From assembly GCA_900290245.1 (NCBI GenBank), contig OKRB01000117.1, positions 37,325 through 79,407 on the forward strand: a stretch of 42,083 bases of DNA. The letters are read 5' to 3'. Position 1 is the stretch's first letter, and the number at the start of each line of letters is the position of its first letter. Under the pieces are notes generated by a model. That model was not told the DNA's origin, did no database searches, and saw only the letters and a program-made list of their open reading frames with translations. Positions 15,023 to 24,009 of this stretch are shown here, one piece after another. Position numbers and translations under genes: made by a program. Origin of the DNA: Candidatus Sulfuritelmatomonas gaucii. Its GTDB lineage: Bacteria; Acidobacteriota; Terriglobia; Terriglobales; Acidobacteriaceae.

Positions 15023-16396
15023 TTACTGCTCCGGCCGTAAATGCATCTTGAGGAATTCGAGATAAATATCCCAGTCGGTTGGAACCATGCCATGCGGTCC
15101 CTCGTGCATGTAGTACGCCAGATCATGCAGAATGGGAACCTTGGGCTCAGGCCACACATCGGTATCGAGCGGGTCCTTGCCGAGCAGCTTGTACACGGGT
15201 CCCGCCGCAACTTCAGCCAGGAATTCTCCCTTCGGATCGGACCAGTAATCCGCGTTGCCCGTCTGCAAGAGCAACGGCCTTGACGCGATCAGCGCGATCA
15301 AGAGGTTTGCATCCATCGGCGCCTTGTCAGGGAATCCACCCCAATGCGCGTAATTCTCAGCAAACTGATACGGGTACCTTGTCGGCGCAGTCAGATGCGC
15401 GATGGTTTCTCCATAATCTCGGTGGCTCAGCGCGGCGCCGCCCTCGCCGGAACAGCTTGCAATCACAGCAGCGAAACGCTGATCGTGCGCGCCGGCCCAC
15501 ATCACCGTCTTGCCCAGCCGCGACACGCCGTGAATCGCCACGCGCTTGGCATCGATCGCCGGATCGGTTTCGAAATAATCTTCCGCACGGCTCATGCCCC
15601 ACGCCCACGCGGCAATCGATCCCCAGTCGTCGGGCGCGCGCTCGGCTTGGCCCGGCTTCAAATACTTCGCGCGGATGCCGTACGGGAATTCATTCAAGGA
15701 ATCCGGATCAATTTCTCCGTAGTAATACGTCGCCACGCCAATGCCGGCATCCAGAAACTTGTCAACCGGGATCCGTCCAAAAAAGCACCGGCCCTGGGGC
15801 GGCATCACCTTTGTATTCGTCCGCGGATCCCAAACCTCTTTCGGCGTAATGCCAGGATCATCGACCGCGCATTGAATCGGACTGAAGTTGAAGCTGAAGA
15901 ACATCGGTACCGGCTTGTGCGCATTGGCAGGAAGATAAATGAGCAGATGAAGCTGCGGCCAGCCCGGGTCCTTCGAGAAAGAGATCGTCACCTGCTTGCG
16001 GATCGCTTTGCCGTCGAGAGCCGGAGTGCCTTTGTCGGTCATGTTGAAGCTCTCGTCCGCGGGACGCCCCGTGTCGCGACCATACTGTTGCGTCTCGAAA
16101 AGCTCCTCAATCTCGGGCCGCCGCTTTGTCCACCAGGTCTTCGCATTTTTCACCGGTTTGCCGTTGTCGAGCAGGAGCGGGTCAGCAAGCGTGTACGTGC
16201 CAACCTTGGCCTCGTCGTAATTGACGGGAATGCCTGCAACCACTGACGGTGGAGACTGCGGCGTACGCCGCGCGGCCTGCGGCGCAGTTGGCGTTGCCGC
16301 CGCTGGAGGAGTGGGCGGAGCAGCCGGAGCCTGCGCGATCAGCGCCGGTACGATACTTGCGAACAGAAAAAAGCGCGCCAGATTCTTTGTGTGCAT
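15023..16396 (-). CDS. CE15 glucuronoyl methylesterase-like esterase, exported
   Basis: CE15 enzymes cut the ester between 4-O-methyl-glucuronate of xylan and lignin alcohols. A signal peptide (LARFFLFASIVPALIAQA) is followed by an Ala/Pro-rich linker to about residue 50 and then an alpha/beta-hydrolase domain. The nucleophile is Ser292 in HGVSRLGKTVMWAG (family GCSRxGK; here Val replaces the usual Cys). Glu318 sits in SCSGEGG and His435 in HEGPHGM. GGAG precedes the ATG. It is first gene of a leftward pair with the GH106 rhamnosidase. The loss of the Cys of GCSR, which usually forms a disulfide in fungal members, is common in bacterial ones. Confidence in family is high and substrate is inferred. 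Confidence 0.87.
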   Translation of the reverse strand: MHTKNLARFFLFASIVPALIAQAPAAPPTPPAAATPTAPQAARRTPQSPPSVVAGIPVNYDEAKVGTYTLADPLLLDNGKPVKNAKTWWTKRRPEIEELFETQQYGRDTGRPADESFNMTDKGTPALDGKAIRKQVTISFSKDPGWPQLHLLIYLPANAHKPVPMFFSFNFSPIQCAVDDPGITPKEVWDPRTNTKVMPPQGRCFFGRIPVDKFLDAGIGVATYYYGEIDPDSLNEFPYGIRAKYLKPGQAERAPDDWGSIAAWAWGMSRAEDYFETDPAIDAKRVAIHGVSRLGKTVMWAGAHDQRFAAVIASCSGEGGAALSHRDYGETIAHLTAPTRYPYQFAENYAHWGGFPDKAPMDANLLIALIASRPLLLQTGNADYWSDPKGEFLAEVAAGPVYKLLGKDPLDTDVWPEPKVPILHDLAYYMHEGPHGMVPTDWDIYLEFLKMHLRPEQ

Positions 16397-17285
16397 GAAA
16401 TATTCTCCGGAACAAACAGCCGCGATCGCTGCGATTGGCTAATGAAATAAATTGCAGACTGAAAAGGTAGAATCCGCCCACTATCACTGTCAAGCAGCAT
16501 CCCGGACCGGCCTTTCCGCATCCGCGCTTTACGGCGCACCTCGCGGGGGACCTATGACTCGAGCCGGATTGCCAACAGACATCAAGGAAACGCCCATCGG
16601 AAATGACACGGTCGAGTGCACACGCATCCTTTTGTTCATCTTCGGCAACTTCCCGAGTACGCACGCGCGATCCTAATGGATCATCGGCGACGCGAGCCTC
16701 CCTGAAAGCCAGCGCTTCACACATACCAATATCACCAATTTCACTGCCCGCTCGCCCTTGCTTCCTCCAGGCTTTCTTGGGCCGCTCCAGGTAGAGATTA
16801 CGAGCGGAATCCCAATGCGCGCCGCAGCAGGACCGCGCTAACAGGCCGGGCCTTTCCGCCGCAACCGCCGATTCTTCATTTTTTCCGTTCCATTGGCCGC
16901 GGCAGAGAGCTATACTCTGCTCACTCCCCCTGGGCGGTCATCCGTCCCCATTTGTTTTGCATAGATGTGGCCCCTTTGTCTCGGGCGAGATCGGGGTAAT
17001 GAAACTTTAGCGTATCGAGATCCGTCGATCATTACGTCGATCAAAAACGAAAAACGGGCCACGGCTTACACCTTTTCTGGCAATACTGGTTGCGTGACAT
17101 AAGAAGGGGCGGTCTTTCAACCGGCAGAATTGGAGCGGTTCTCCAAGCCGCGTGCCCGGCCAGCCACAAGCTCAAGTGGCTTTCCCTGCACACAAAACGG
17201 CGGCGCATGTGCGCGTGCTGCAGATACGAATGCGGCATTTGGCGGATTGCTCAGGATCTGCTTGCATCTCGAATCTGGAGTAGGT
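16397..17285. other. Long divergent intergenic region
   Basis: These 889 bp separate the leftward CE15 gene from the rightward caspase gene. Open frames exist but show no family resemblance or good starts. A possible forward -10, TATACT, lies at 16911-16916 with TTCCAT 17 bp upstream, which would leave a leader of about 370 nt. A short direct repeat, CGTCGATCA-like, occurs twice at about 17023-17043. Nothing firm can be assigned. Confidence 0.5.
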
Positions 17286-19673
17286 ATGAAGGCGTCTGTT
17301 GCCGCGCTCTGTGCCCTGTTTGGCGTTCTCGCCGCCTCGCTAGCTTTTGGTCAAACTCAGCGCGCGCTGCTCATCGGCATCAACACGTATCAGCCCGCAG
17401 GCACTTCGGCGGAGCATCCGGCCGGATGCGTTTACGGCCGCTGTGAGATGGGGTCTTTCCAGAATCTTGATGGCTCAGTGAACGACGCGCAGGCCATGGC
17501 CGACCTGCTGACGAGCCCCAAGTTCGGATTCCCGGCCAACAACGTGGTTCTGTTAACCGATCCGAACCCGCCGCATCCGCGGCCCGGAGTGGTCATTCTG
17601 CCGGCGAGCGACACCACGCACGACGGCATTCTGGCTACGATGCAGAAGTACCTGGTGGATGTGCCGCAGAAGGGCGACACCGTGGTCTTTTACGACGCCA
17701 GCCACGGCTCGCTTCGCGTCAACAGCAAGGGCAACAAACTTACGGTGCTGGTGAGCGGTCAGTACGTCCATGCTGACAGCACCCTCGTTCCTTCCGATGC
17801 TTACAAAGGTGGATATGACGTTCGCGACCGCGAGATGGCGAAGATCTTCAACGCCGCGCTCGACAAGGGCATCCACCTGACGGTGATCTTCGATAGTTGC
17901 CACTCCGGCGGCATCAGCCGCGGCATCGGGCCAAAGTACAGGGAACGGGAACTGGCTTTCGATCCTCGCGACATCGATGAGACGCCCGATACGACTGCCG
18001 CACCGACGCTACGCACGGATAATCCCGCGCTCGTTTTCTCGGCAGCGCAACAAGGCCAGACGGCGAAGGAGATGCCTACTGCAGACAGCGCCACAGAGCC
18101 GCATGGGGCATTCACAGCCGCGCTGCTTGAAGCACTCCAGGTTCTGCCCGCCGACGCGCCTGCTTCGCTCGTCTACGAGCGCGTGAAGGCTGTGCTGGAA
18201 GGCAGCAACGTGCCCGACCAGGAGCCCGATCTTGATGCGCCGGCAGCGCGTCGCGCCGCGCCGCTTTTCGGCGGAGCCGCAGGCAAATCCAGCAAGGTTC
18301 GCGCCGCCGCGCTGGGCATGGGCGATGACGGCTCGGTCTCGCTCGATATCGGCCGTGTCTCGGGACTGGGCGCCGGCAGTGAGTTTACCTCGATGGTTCC
18401 CAACAGCGCGAGACAGAAGATCGTGCTTCGCGTCACGAGCCTCGATGGGCTTGCGCGCTCCTCGGCCCAAATCGTGAGCCCGGCGGGCGCCAAGGTAGGC
18501 GCAGGCGACGTATTTGAGCTTTCAAAGTGGGTTCCGGCAGATAATCCGCCGCTGCGCATCTGGCTTTGGCCTTCGAGTTTAACTGAGGAACAGATTCTTG
18601 CTGCGGCGGCGCAGGTCCAGGGAGCAGGAGCCGCTCTTGTCTCCGACCCCGCGGAAGAGCAGTGGACGCATGTGATCAGTTGGGACGGTACCAATTGGAC
18701 ACTGCAAAAGGCAGGTGATTCGGCCACCGTCAATCTCGGCGCGACACTCACGGCCGGTGCAATCAGAAAGAATCTTTCCGCTGGAGCGAAACTGTGGGTC
18801 AATCTCCCGCCGTCGAGCGAGCTTGCTGCAAAGCTCAAGCCTGCGGACAGTAACAGCGCCGTGCAGTTCGCGAATAATCTCGGAGCCGCCAATTACGCGC
18901 TCACCGGCGTAGTGACAGCAACCGGCCCTGCTTATGCGTGGTATCACAAGAGCGAGCTCGCGGCCGGCCCACTCGCGCCCAATGCGCCGCCGCACAGTCC
19001 CGGTTGTTCCGCGACTTCGCAATATCCGGTCCGCACCGACTGGGTTCCCATCGGAAGCGCGGACGCCATCGACCCGGCGAGCGCAAAGCTCAATAACTAT
19101 GCTTCGCTGCTGGCCAAGGTGAATGGATGGCTGCAGCTCGCCAACAGCCCTGCGGATGCCTCCCCTGACGAGTTCTACTCGCTGGCTTTGATTCCATCCT
19201 CCGGCAATTCCCCGCTTCCCGCAGACCAGGCAGCGCGCCAGGGCGACCAGCTCAAAATGGCTTTGATGTCGAGCGACCGCATCATCGACAAGCGGTGGGT
19301 CTACGTGCTCGACATTGACTGTCACGGCCGCGGATCGGTTCTGTATCCACGGGATTATTCGGAGAATCAGTTTCCCAACGATGCTGACAACGGACGCCAA
19401 TTCTTCCTTCCTGGTGCGCCGGTGTTGCGCATCGGACCGCCTTACGGAGTGGACACGCTCGTTCTTCTCAGCACAGAGCAACCGCTCGCCGACCCCTATG
19501 TGCTCAATTTTGAAGGGGTAGCTTCGCGAGGCACGCGGGGAGTGGCATCTCCCCTGGAGAAATTGCTGAACCAAACCAGCGGAGGAACACGCGGATTCTC
19601 AGGAGAGGTACCCACAAACTGGAGTATCGGACTCATGACCGTGCATAGTGTTCCCAATACCGCAGCAAATTAG
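17286..19673 (+). CDS. Exported caspase-fold (C14) peptidase with DUF4384-like C-terminus
   Basis: It starts at ATG 17286 with GGAG seven bases upstream, and a signal peptide follows (VAALCALFGVLAASLAFGQ). The caspase-like domain spans about 26-300: RALLIGINTY strand, DGSVNDAQAMADLL helix, catalytic His140 in FYDASHGS and catalytic Cys205 in FDSCHSGG. The Gly normally just before the His is Ser here. The region from 300 to 650 is not recognised. At about 672-734 the protein carries VYVLDIDCHGRGSVLYPRDYSENQF and IGPPYGVDTLVLLS, a DUF4384-like module often fused to bacterial caspase domains. The total of 795 residues is long for the family. It leads a gene set with another caspase protein. An upstream in-frame extension to 17130 lacks a start signal. 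Confidence 0.87.
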   Translation: MKASVAALCALFGVLAASLAFGQTQRALLIGINTYQPAGTSAEHPAGCVYGRCEMGSFQNLDGSVNDAQAMADLLTSPKFGFPANNVVLLTDPNPPHPRPGVVILPASDTTHDGILATMQKYLVDVPQKGDTVVFYDASHGSLRVNSKGNKLTVLVSGQYVHADSTLVPSDAYKGGYDVRDREMAKIFNAALDKGIHLTVIFDSCHSGGISRGIGPKYRERELAFDPRDIDETPDTTAAPTLRTDNPALVFSAAQQGQTAKEMPTADSATEPHGAFTAALLEALQVLPADAPASLVYERVKAVLEGSNVPDQEPDLDAPAARRAAPLFGGAAGKSSKVRAAALGMGDDGSVSLDIGRVSGLGAGSEFTSMVPNSARQKIVLRVTSLDGLARSSAQIVSPAGAKVGAGDVFELSKWVPADNPPLRIWLWPSSLTEEQILAAAAQVQGAGAALVSDPAEEQWTHVISWDGTNWTLQKAGDSATVNLGATLTAGAIRKNLSAGAKLWVNLPPSSELAAKLKPADSNSAVQFANNLGAANYALTGVVTATGPAYAWYHKSELAAGPLAPNAPPHSPGCSATSQYPVRTDWVPIGSADAIDPASAKLNNYASLLAKVNGWLQLANSPADASPDEFYSLALIPSSGNSPLPADQAARQGDQLKMALMSSDRIIDKRWVYVLDIDCHGRGSVLYPRDYSENQFPNDADNGRQFFLPGAPVLRIGPPYGVDTLVLLSTEQPLADPYVLNFEGVASRGTRGVASPLEKLLNQTSGGTRGFSGEVPTNWSIGLMTVHSVPNTAAN

Positions 19674-19756
19674 GGCCCTTTCATTCGTGGCTTTATCGGG
19701 TTTCCGAGCAGCCGGCGGCTCACTGAAACACACCGGCAAAAGATGGAGGTAGCACG

Positions 19757-20896
19757 ATGTCACTTTCACGACGACTCTTCCTTGCCGATGCGTCCGCGCT
19801 AGGCATGCTTGCAGCACTTCTTCCCCAGCTTGCTGCGCAAGAAACAGCTGCACAGGCGCCCGCAGCGACTGAGGATCTGCCGCACGACTCCTACGATTTC
19901 TGGAACGGGTTCTTTAACTCTGTGAATCCGTACAGCTCGGACTACGGTAACAAGGCCGCGTCGCGCGGACCAACCGATCAGCTCCCTGATCCGAAGGCTC
20001 AGACGCAGTACCTGCATTATGACTCCGAAAGAAAACGTCTCCGCTATGCCTCGGATATCCAGAAGGAAGAGTTGCTCGATCACGACGGCGACGTAGCGGT
20101 GAGCATAGCGCTCTCCCAGTTCCGGCCTGGAGAGGGCGAATCCAATCTCAAGGCCTCGCAATTGCGAGTGGACACCACGCAGGTTCATCCCTTCGTGGAT
20201 ATCCTTACCCCGCTTGCCTGGTCGGCGATCGCATCGGTTGCTCCAAACAAAATGGGGCAGGTGTCCCTGGATTCCCTTGGTTTCAGATCTGCTCAGGCGA
20301 CGGCGGGGACCAGCAAGATCCTCCTCACACGGGGAACCGGAAAGTTGGCCGTCAACATTTCCCGTGCCGCAGCAGAGTCGATGTTTGTCAAGGTCCTGAA
20401 CATCATGATCCAGGGCGCAAAAATTGCCGCGCCCATTGTCAGCCTGCCGGCAATCAGCGTGCCTGCACTGAGCACGTTCACCGAAGCATTGAGCTACTGG
20501 GAAGACCGCACCCGCTTCATCATGGCCGGCAACCTGACCCACGCTGTAGCCACACAGCAGGCGTTGGATGACCCTGACCGCGATCCCCAGTACATCGGGC
20601 TCACCTCCGGCGATTATTTGATGGTTCCCCAGAGACACGTGGATGATCTTGCCAAGGCGCTGCCGAACCTGGATCTTACCCAGGGGTATCTCATTGCTAA
20701 AGACGCGAATCCGGACCTGCCCTTGGCAGAGCGAGCCCAGGGCGCCGTTCCGGGAGTCACCTACGCGTCAATGCATATCACTGTGCAGCCGTCGAGCACC
20801 GATCTCAGTAAGCCTGCATCGGGGGCTGCGTCGTCTTGCTCGTCGTCTTCCAGTTCTTCAAAGAGCAGCTCGAGCAGCAAAGAGAAGAAAAAGTAG
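19757..20896 (+). CDS. Tat-like exported protein with Ser/Lys-rich tail, unknown function
   Basis: The N-terminus SRRLFLADASALGMLAALLPQLAAQ fits a twin-arginine signal (S-R-R-x-F-L), suggesting export in folded form. GGAGGT precedes the ATG. The body has mixed alpha/beta character (LRVDTTQVHPFVDILTPLAWSAI) and a hydrophobic helical part at about 215-240 (VKVLNIMIQGAKIAAPIVSL) that could touch a membrane. The last 30 residues are a run of Ser with scattered Lys, ending in KEKKK. No family is recognised. It sits 83 bp after the caspase gene, same strand. It could be the substrate, inhibitor or partner of the neighbouring peptidases. The Lys/Ser tail is an unusual surface or cell-wall tag. Confidence 0.7.
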   Translation: MSLSRRLFLADASALGMLAALLPQLAAQETAAQAPAATEDLPHDSYDFWNGFFNSVNPYSSDYGNKAASRGPTDQLPDPKAQTQYLHYDSERKRLRYASDIQKEELLDHDGDVAVSIALSQFRPGEGESNLKASQLRVDTTQVHPFVDILTPLAWSAIASVAPNKMGQVSLDSLGFRSAQATAGTSKILLTRGTGKLAVNISRAAAESMFVKVLNIMIQGAKIAAPIVSLPAISVPALSTFTEALSYWEDRTRFIMAGNLTHAVATQQALDDPDRDPQYIGLTSGDYLMVPQRHVDDLAKALPNLDLTQGYLIAKDANPDLPLAERAQGAVPGVTYASMHITVQPSSTDLSKPASGAASSCSSSSSSSKSSSSSKEKKK

Positions 20897-20936
20897 GAGA
20901 CGGAGTTTCTCCTGAAAAGGTATGCTGTTTGCATCC

Positions 20937-20961
20937 CGCCGCCGGTTTGGGGCCGGCGGCG
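20937..20961 (+). other. All-GC hairpin between genes two and three of the caspase set
   Basis: Arms CGCCGCCGG (20937-20945) and CCGGCGGCG (20953-20961) pair perfectly over nine GC pairs with a 7-nt loop. A weaker hairpin, GGAGA/TCTCC, lies just before it at about 20896-20912. No T-run follows, so it may slow polymerase or ribosome or protect mRNA ends rather than end transcription. Confidence 0.45.
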
Positions 20962-20989
20962 CCTATCAACGGTCGTTCGGGGGGTCGAA

Positions 20990-22498
20990 ATGAGCCGTGC
21001 TACAAAAACTCTGGTGATGGTGTGCGTGGGGGCCTGCGCGCTCGCAGCGTTGCCGGCCTGTGCGCAAAACTTCGGAGCCGCGAAGGAGAAGGTCCTCCTC
21101 CAGAGGAAGCTACCGGCCCTCGTGCGCCTGCCTGGCAGTTCCATCAAGGTTGCGGTTACGGGAGGCGAGTCCGACGGGGCCCTTCCCTATGATTTTCAGG
21201 CGCTGCTTGAGACTGAGCTTCTCAAGGACGATCCGGACCTGCGCGAAGATAACAATCCAAACGCGATCATTAACTGCCGCATCACGGAGTATTCCGGTCC
21301 GGCGGAAACGACGACGACAGCGCCGGGAGTTTCCCTGACCAAGGGCGCCCCTGCAACCCAGCAGTTGCATCGATGGACGGGCCTCCTGACCGTCGCCTTC
21401 CAAGCCAAAACGCCGGATGGCAGAACCCTGATCACTGACAACGTCACCTCAAAATACGACGAGCAGTTCGATAGTTCGGGGATCTCCACTTCCCACGGCG
21501 TCAAGGGATCTCTGAGCGGCACCTGGGGTAAACTGAAGGGCCAGAAGAACGACGAGAATACCCCGCCCAACAGCTCCGAGATTCGCTCGCGCTTAATCCT
21601 CGATACGGTGCAGCAGATTGCCGAGCACATCGTGAACACCAACGAAACGATTGAAGTCTTCCTCGCCAAGCAGGACGGCGCGCTCGACGAAGGAGACAAG
21701 GACGCTGTGGCGGGACTCTGGGAGCGTGCTCTGGAGACCTTCGAAACCGCGCAGGCTAACCCCAAACCTGAGGAGGATGCTTACCGGCTGTACGACATTG
21801 GTGTGGCTTTTGAGGCGCTGGCTTACCAGGCCGAAGATGAGAAGGCGACGACGAAGTATCTGGATCAGGCCGCCATCAACTACGGCAAAGCCATCGACGC
21901 CAAACCCGCCGAGAAATACTTCGTCCAGCCACAGAAGCGGATTGACACCGCCATCGCGCACTACAAGCAGCTGGAACTGCAGAACGAGGCTGCGAAAAGG
22001 GCCAAGGAGGCCGAACTGGCAGCTGCGAATGCCCCGCCAAGCGGAGCATCTCCATCAGGCAAGGGCCTCACCAATGCCCAGGTCATCACCATGGTCAAGT
22101 CAGGCATTGACGATGGCACCATCATCCAGGCAATCCACGGAGCAGACGCCGTGAATTTCGACGTGACTCCCGACGGTGAGCATACCCTCACGAGCAGTGG
22201 CGTGAGTGCGCGGGTCATCACGGTCATGAAATCGCAAGCGGCCAAAAGAGCTGCAGCCGACAAAGCGGTGCACAAAGGGCTGACGAATGCGCAGATCATT
22301 ACCATGGTCAAAGCCGGCCTGGACGACGACGCCGTGGTTCAGGCCATCCATGGGGCCGATGCCACCGACTTTGACCTGAGCCCCGATGGCCAGAAGCAAC
22401 TCACGACCAGCGGCGTCAGCACGCGCGTCCTGGGCGCGATGAAGGCTCGTGCGCTGAGAAGGCCGGCAGCTTCCGCAAGGCCGGTGGCGGAGAAATGA
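20990..22498 (+). CDS. Exported TPR-like protein with two C-terminal repeat modules
   Basis: A signal sequence (TLVMVCVGACALAALPACAQ) ends in LPAC, so it could be a lipoprotein with Cys24 or a normal Sec substrate cut after ACA. Residues 45-220 form an unassigned domain (LPGSSIKVAVTGGE, NAIINCRITEYSG, TGLLTVAFQAKTPDGRTL) reminiscent of periplasmic beta-rich assembly proteins. Residues 237-330 are TPR-like helices (AGLWERALETFETA, AYRLYDIGVAFEALA). Two copies of a 55-residue module follow at 360-414 and 431-485, each beginning LTNAQ(V/I)ITMVK and ending SGVS(A/T)RV. This module is seen in many secreted bacterial proteins but has no known role that I can name. The stop overlaps the second caspase gene as ATGA. 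Confidence 0.72.
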   Translation: MSRATKTLVMVCVGACALAALPACAQNFGAAKEKVLLQRKLPALVRLPGSSIKVAVTGGESDGALPYDFQALLETELLKDDPDLREDNNPNAIINCRITEYSGPAETTTTAPGVSLTKGAPATQQLHRWTGLLTVAFQAKTPDGRTLITDNVTSKYDEQFDSSGISTSHGVKGSLSGTWGKLKGQKNDENTPPNSSEIRSRLILDTVQQIAEHIVNTNETIEVFLAKQDGALDEGDKDAVAGLWERALETFETAQANPKPEEDAYRLYDIGVAFEALAYQAEDEKATTKYLDQAAINYGKAIDAKPAEKYFVQPQKRIDTAIAHYKQLELQNEAAKRAKEAELAAANAPPSGASPSGKGLTNAQVITMVKSGIDDGTIIQAIHGADAVNFDVTPDGEHTLTSSGVSARVITVMKSQAAKRAAADKAVHKGLTNAQIITMVKAGLDDDAVVQAIHGADATDFDLSPDGQKQLTTSGVSTRVLGAMKARALRRPAASARPVAEK

Positions 22499-23751
22499 AG
22501 AGTTTCCGCCGGTTCGGCTTCCTGGTCTTGGCGTTTTTAACCGCCGCACTGGTTCCTAGTCCGCGCAGTCAGGCGCAGGGAGTCCGCTGCGGCGCAGGCC
22601 AGGACCTGGTGGTGCAGGCGCTCGAGCGCATTACCCCGCAAAGCGGAGACGATGCATTTCAAGATGCACTTGAGCTTCTGAAACATGCCGTCGCTGAGTG
22701 TCCGGAACTTGGGGATGCGTGGTACTACCGCAGCCTGGTCGAAAAACGCCTCGGTCACGCAAATCTTGCCAATTACGCGCTCGATAAGGCGCGCTTCAAC
22801 GGGTCCGAAGCTCTTGACCAGGGCCTGGATCCGCTAATCCTCTCCACGCCGGCCTCGCGGGGTTTTGAAACAACGGAAGCCACCACGCCGGCTCCCGCGG
22901 CTCCGCCCGTCCGCCCCGGGCCGGTGCAGCAGAAATGGGCTTTGATTGTCGGCATCAGCCACTTTACTGACACCGAAATTCCCAAGCTAAATTTCACCAC
23001 AGCCGACGCCAAGTCGTTCGCTGCAGCCCTCGAGGATCCGAACATCGGCGGGTTCCCCGCGGACAACGTACATATCCTTACAGATGAACAAGCTACGACG
23101 AAAAACATCAAGGAAGAGTTGAATTGGATCGCGCGCCACGCGCAAGCCAACGACCTGGTGGTAATCTACGTAGCCACGCACGGCACGCCGCGCACTATGG
23201 ATTCGGCCGGAGGGGCCAACTACATCGTCACTTACGATACAGCGATCTACAACGCCGGCAGTTTCGACGAGGATTCGATGTATGCCACTGCGTATCCCAT
23301 GGTGGACCTGGCCAACGCCGTGGCCACACGGATGAAGGCCCTGAGGACCGCGGTTTTTCTCGACACCTGCTATAGCGGCGGCGCGGCTGGCGGCACCGGA
23401 GGCAGCGTCGCGCCCGCTGGGAAGCTCACCAGTTCTGCACCCTCTGACACGATGCTGGCGCACATGATCGAGGGAACGGGACGCATCGTGATGGCGGCCA
23501 GCCAGGTAAATGAGGAGTCGCTTGAAAGCAATCAACTCGGCCACGGCTACTTTACGTACTACCTTATTCAGGCTCTGAAGCAGAGCAAAGGGCAGATGCC
23601 CTTGAGCCAGGTCTACTCCACCGTGGCGCAGGATGTATCGCAGACCGTTTCCACCCAGGGCATGCACCAGCATCCTGTCATGGACCGCAGTTCGGCGAAT
23701 GACGACTTCGCGCTGCGAACTCCAGGCGCAACGGCAAGCGCGAAGCCTTGA
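22495..23751 (+). CDS. Exported caspase-fold (C14) peptidase with TPR-like N-terminus
   Basis: The signal peptide (FGFLVLAFLTAALVPSPRSQA) is followed by a TPR-like helical segment at about 40-105 (FQDALELLKHAVAECPELGDAWYYRS), a Pro/Ala linker, and the caspase domain at about 146-400. Landmarks are WALIVGISHF, the TTADAKSFAAALED helix, catalytic His229 in IYVATHG and Cys292 in FLDTCYSGG. Pocket-side segments include GRIVMAASQVNEESLES and GHGYFTYYLIQAL. Start codon overlap with the upstream repeat protein (ATGA) indicates coupled translation, so the two probably act together. Compared with the first caspase protein of the set it is half as long and has no DUF4384 part. It is likely Arg/Lys-specific like other bacterial C14 enzymes, though that is not visible here. 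Confidence 0.9.
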   Translation: MKSFRRFGFLVLAFLTAALVPSPRSQAQGVRCGAGQDLVVQALERITPQSGDDAFQDALELLKHAVAECPELGDAWYYRSLVEKRLGHANLANYALDKARFNGSEALDQGLDPLILSTPASRGFETTEATTPAPAAPPVRPGPVQQKWALIVGISHFTDTEIPKLNFTTADAKSFAAALEDPNIGGFPADNVHILTDEQATTKNIKEELNWIARHAQANDLVVIYVATHGTPRTMDSAGGANYIVTYDTAIYNAGSFDEDSMYATAYPMVDLANAVATRMKALRTAVFLDTCYSGGAAGGTGGSVAPAGKLTSSAPSDTMLAHMIEGTGRIVMAASQVNEESLESNQLGHGYFTYYLIQALKQSKGQMPLSQVYSTVAQDVSQTVSTQGMHQHPVMDRSSANDDFALRTPGATASAKP

Positions 23752-23784
23752 TCGGATTGCCGGCCTGCGCGCCAAAGGCTCGAC

Positions 23785-23865
23785 ATGCATTGCTCCCGCC
23801 ACCTCGCCCTCCCGATCATTCTGGCCGCGCAAATGCTCGCGACACCGCTTTTCGCGGTCCGCTGA
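23785..23865 (+). CDS. Tiny signal-peptide-like ORF (26 aa) after the caspase gene
   Basis: AAAGG followed by ATG 23785 opens MHCSRHLALPIILAAQMLA plus TPLFAVR and stop. It has a basic start, a hydrophobic core and an A-x-A-like end, as in a signal peptide. Nothing follows in frame. It may be the 5' remnant of a lost fifth exported gene or a real small membrane peptide. The remaining sequence to 24009 shows no further gene. Confidence 0.3.
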   Translation: MHCSRHLALPIILAAQMLATPLFAVR

Positions 23866-24009
23866 GCGACATCGGCCGCGCCTATGCTGATCCCGGCCAG
23901 CCCGCCAAGGCGTGCGGCTCACAACCCAGATCATGAGCGACTTTTACAGCCGCTGGGAGAATTCGCTGGTTGGCGGTTTCATGAGTCCTGGTCTGAACGA
24001 TCCGTGGGG

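Noticed and set aside
16182..16724. 180-codon minus-strand frame overlapping the CE15 start
   Set aside because: Cys/Arg-rich and without ribosome site. It overlaps the CE15 gene in another frame.
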